Source of the DNA: Stagonosporopsis chrysanthemi
Lineage: Eukaryota > Ascomycota > Dothideomycetes > Pleosporales > Didymellaceae
NCBI GenBank assembly: GCA_022560025.1
Contig: JAFISE010000058.1
Coordinates: 1-64,000 of the forward strand
Length of the DNA: 64,000 bases
Direction: 5' to 3'
Made by a program: the position numbers and the translations under genes. Under the pieces are notes generated by a model. That model made no database searches. It was not told the DNA's origin and saw only the letters and a list, made by a program, of their open reading frames with translations. Within the stretch, counting starts at the first letter, position 1; every line of letters starts with the position of its first letter. Positions 62,995 to 64,000 of this stretch are shown here, one piece after another.

Positions 62995-63858
62995 TCATGA
63001 TCTCGACAAATCCATCAATGTAGACTTCAAGCTTACTCCAAGCTTACTCCAAGCTGCATCGTCAAGATAATAGTCTGTGCGGTCGAGATTAGGACCGGAG
63101 GAATCACCATGCCTCTTTTGATATCGTGTTATGCGTGCTGCATACGCGCCTTGAAGACAGTTCCTGGCTTCCGCTGAGCGGTAGCTTTTTATCCATTTGT
63201 GACGTTCGCTCTTATCAATAGTCTGCCGATGGCCAAATTTTACCAAAAAAGTCGCTTCCATGACGTCTGGATCTAGGTCGTTACATGCCTCCTTCCGCGC
63301 CTTGTCTTGGAAGCATGCGAAGACGCCGAGGAAGCTATCCAAGAATTCCCTCCATCCAAATGAGATGGTGGAGTTTGTTAACAAATGAGCGAGATCCGGC
63401 AGTGGTGCATCGATAACGTAGGGCCCGAGTCTGCACTTCTGGACAAATTGATGGTCGTAACCGAGACAGAGTGCAATGATAAGATCGCTGTTCGAGAGGA
63501 ATCGATGTATGACAGCCTGAAAGCTGTCGGGAGCCATGTTCGCATCCGCTTCGCTGTTTAATTGATTGATCAGTCTGCGGTCCATATACACACCAAAATC
63601 CGCGCGATCGTTTTCCACAGCATTGAGGTCTAGGGTATGAGCTATCAGGCGCCAGTGCTGCAGTGTAGTGGCATGCTGCGATGCCAGAACCCAACTCCAC
63701 GTTATGCACAGGTGCTTGAGGCGTTGAGTTCTGAATTCGCGCTCAGCTTCCAGTCGAATCATTCTGCTGACCCCGCGGCAGCGGATCCAGAGGGTCAAGT
63801 CGTCGACTTTGGCAAGGATGACGCTCCAGATCTCCGTAGGCAGCTCGCGGCATGGCAT
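62995..63858 (-). CDS. F-box-like protein, copy 3 (unrelated type)
   Basis: An intronless 287-residue protein when started at ATG 63856-63858, which gives MPCRELPTEIWSVILAKVDD, a canonical F-box opening (LP-EI---IL). The open frame continues upstream to 63990, but that extension looks like leader. The F-box helix continues LTLWIRCRGVSRMIRLEAER. The rest is helical and ends KSTLMDLSRS; no leucine-rich repeats or WD repeats are visible. It differs from the two 2EXR-type proteins upstream. A short CAAGCTTACTC tandem repeat (63029-63050) lies in its last codons. Confidence 0.72.
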   Translation of the reverse strand: MPCRELPTEIWSVILAKVDDLTLWIRCRGVSRMIRLEAEREFRTQRLKHLCITWSWVLASQHATTLQHWRLIAHTLDLNAVENDRADFGVYMDRRLINQLNSEADANMAPDSFQAVIHRFLSNSDLIIALCLGYDHQFVQKCRLGPYVIDAPLPDLAHLLTNSTISFGWREFLDSFLGVFACFQDKARKEACNDLDPDVMEATFLVKFGHRQTIDKSERHKWIKSYRSAEARNCLQGAYAARITRYQKRHGDSSGPNLDRTDYYLDDAAWSKLGVSLKSTLMDLSRS

Positions 63859-64000
63859 GCTCGGCGTCAGGAGTGTGGCAGCACGGTATCGCACCTGGTC
63901 AGGCTGATGCGCGGGCGGATTATTGGTCAGTGAGTGGTGCGGGTGAGTTGGGTAGAGGGAAGGCAACAGCAACTCGCGTGGGCAACGCATATCTAGGACA

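Overview
This window is nuclear DNA of a filamentous ascomycete (Pezizomycotina), most likely a dothideomycete; the class is an inference from gene style, not from a database match. The evidence is short spliceosomal introns (mostly 46-64 nt) with GTRNGT donors, internal CTRAC branch sites and YAG/AAG acceptors. It also carries typical fungal families: a NACHT-ankyrin NLR, DUF6594, a GFA/CENP-V protein, a Hub1 with a long RS/RD extension, a Crp1-like AMPK-CBM protein, a heme-thiolate peroxidase and F-box-like proteins. I recognise about 29 protein genes and rebuilt exon structures wherever phase and splice sites agreed. No rRNA, tRNA, CRISPR array or intact transposon was seen.

Region 1-11 kb (accessory, secretion and defence): a six-exon secreted HExxH metalloprotease flanked by two diverged ~50-bp direct repeats; an actin/Hsp70-fold-like protein with a signal peptide and a C-terminal HDEL; a secreted glycerophosphodiester phosphodiesterase; an alpha/beta hydrolase; and a four-exon NLR with seven nearly identical ankyrin repeats. 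Region 11-26 kb (housekeeping): Dim1/Dib1, a GFA protein, Hub1, the PIG-H/Gpi15 GPI-anchor subunit, Deg1/Pus3 pseudouridine synthase, a VIT-VWA protein whose tail mimics the RNA polymerase II CTD, a nuclear-looking coiled-coil protein and V-ATPase subunit d.

Region 26-50 kb (signalling and transcription): two low-complexity or repeat-rich proteins, one of them Crp1-like with an N-terminal carbohydrate-binding module; the PKA regulatory subunit; a zinc-cluster-less fungal transcription-factor-like protein; a protein made of six tandem Clr5-like helix-turn-helix modules; a tail-anchored FHA protein; and the RNA polymerase III largest subunit, followed by a long poly-G tract with an assembly gap. 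Region 50-64 kb (accessory): two related F-box-like genes, a DUF6594 membrane protein, a secreted heme-thiolate peroxidase, a divergent pair of sugar transporter and SMP-30/gluconolactonase, and a third F-box-like gene.

Many genes are head-to-head pairs sharing short promoters: hub1/gpi15, the coiled-coil gene/vma6, FHA/rpc1, crp1-like/pkaR and transporter/lactonase. The best candidates for something undescribed are the six-module HTH protein, the CTD-like heptads in the VIT-VWA protein, the HDEL-tailed Hsp70-like protein, the NLR with a P-loop microexon and homogenised repeats, and the poly-G runs just after two stop codons.
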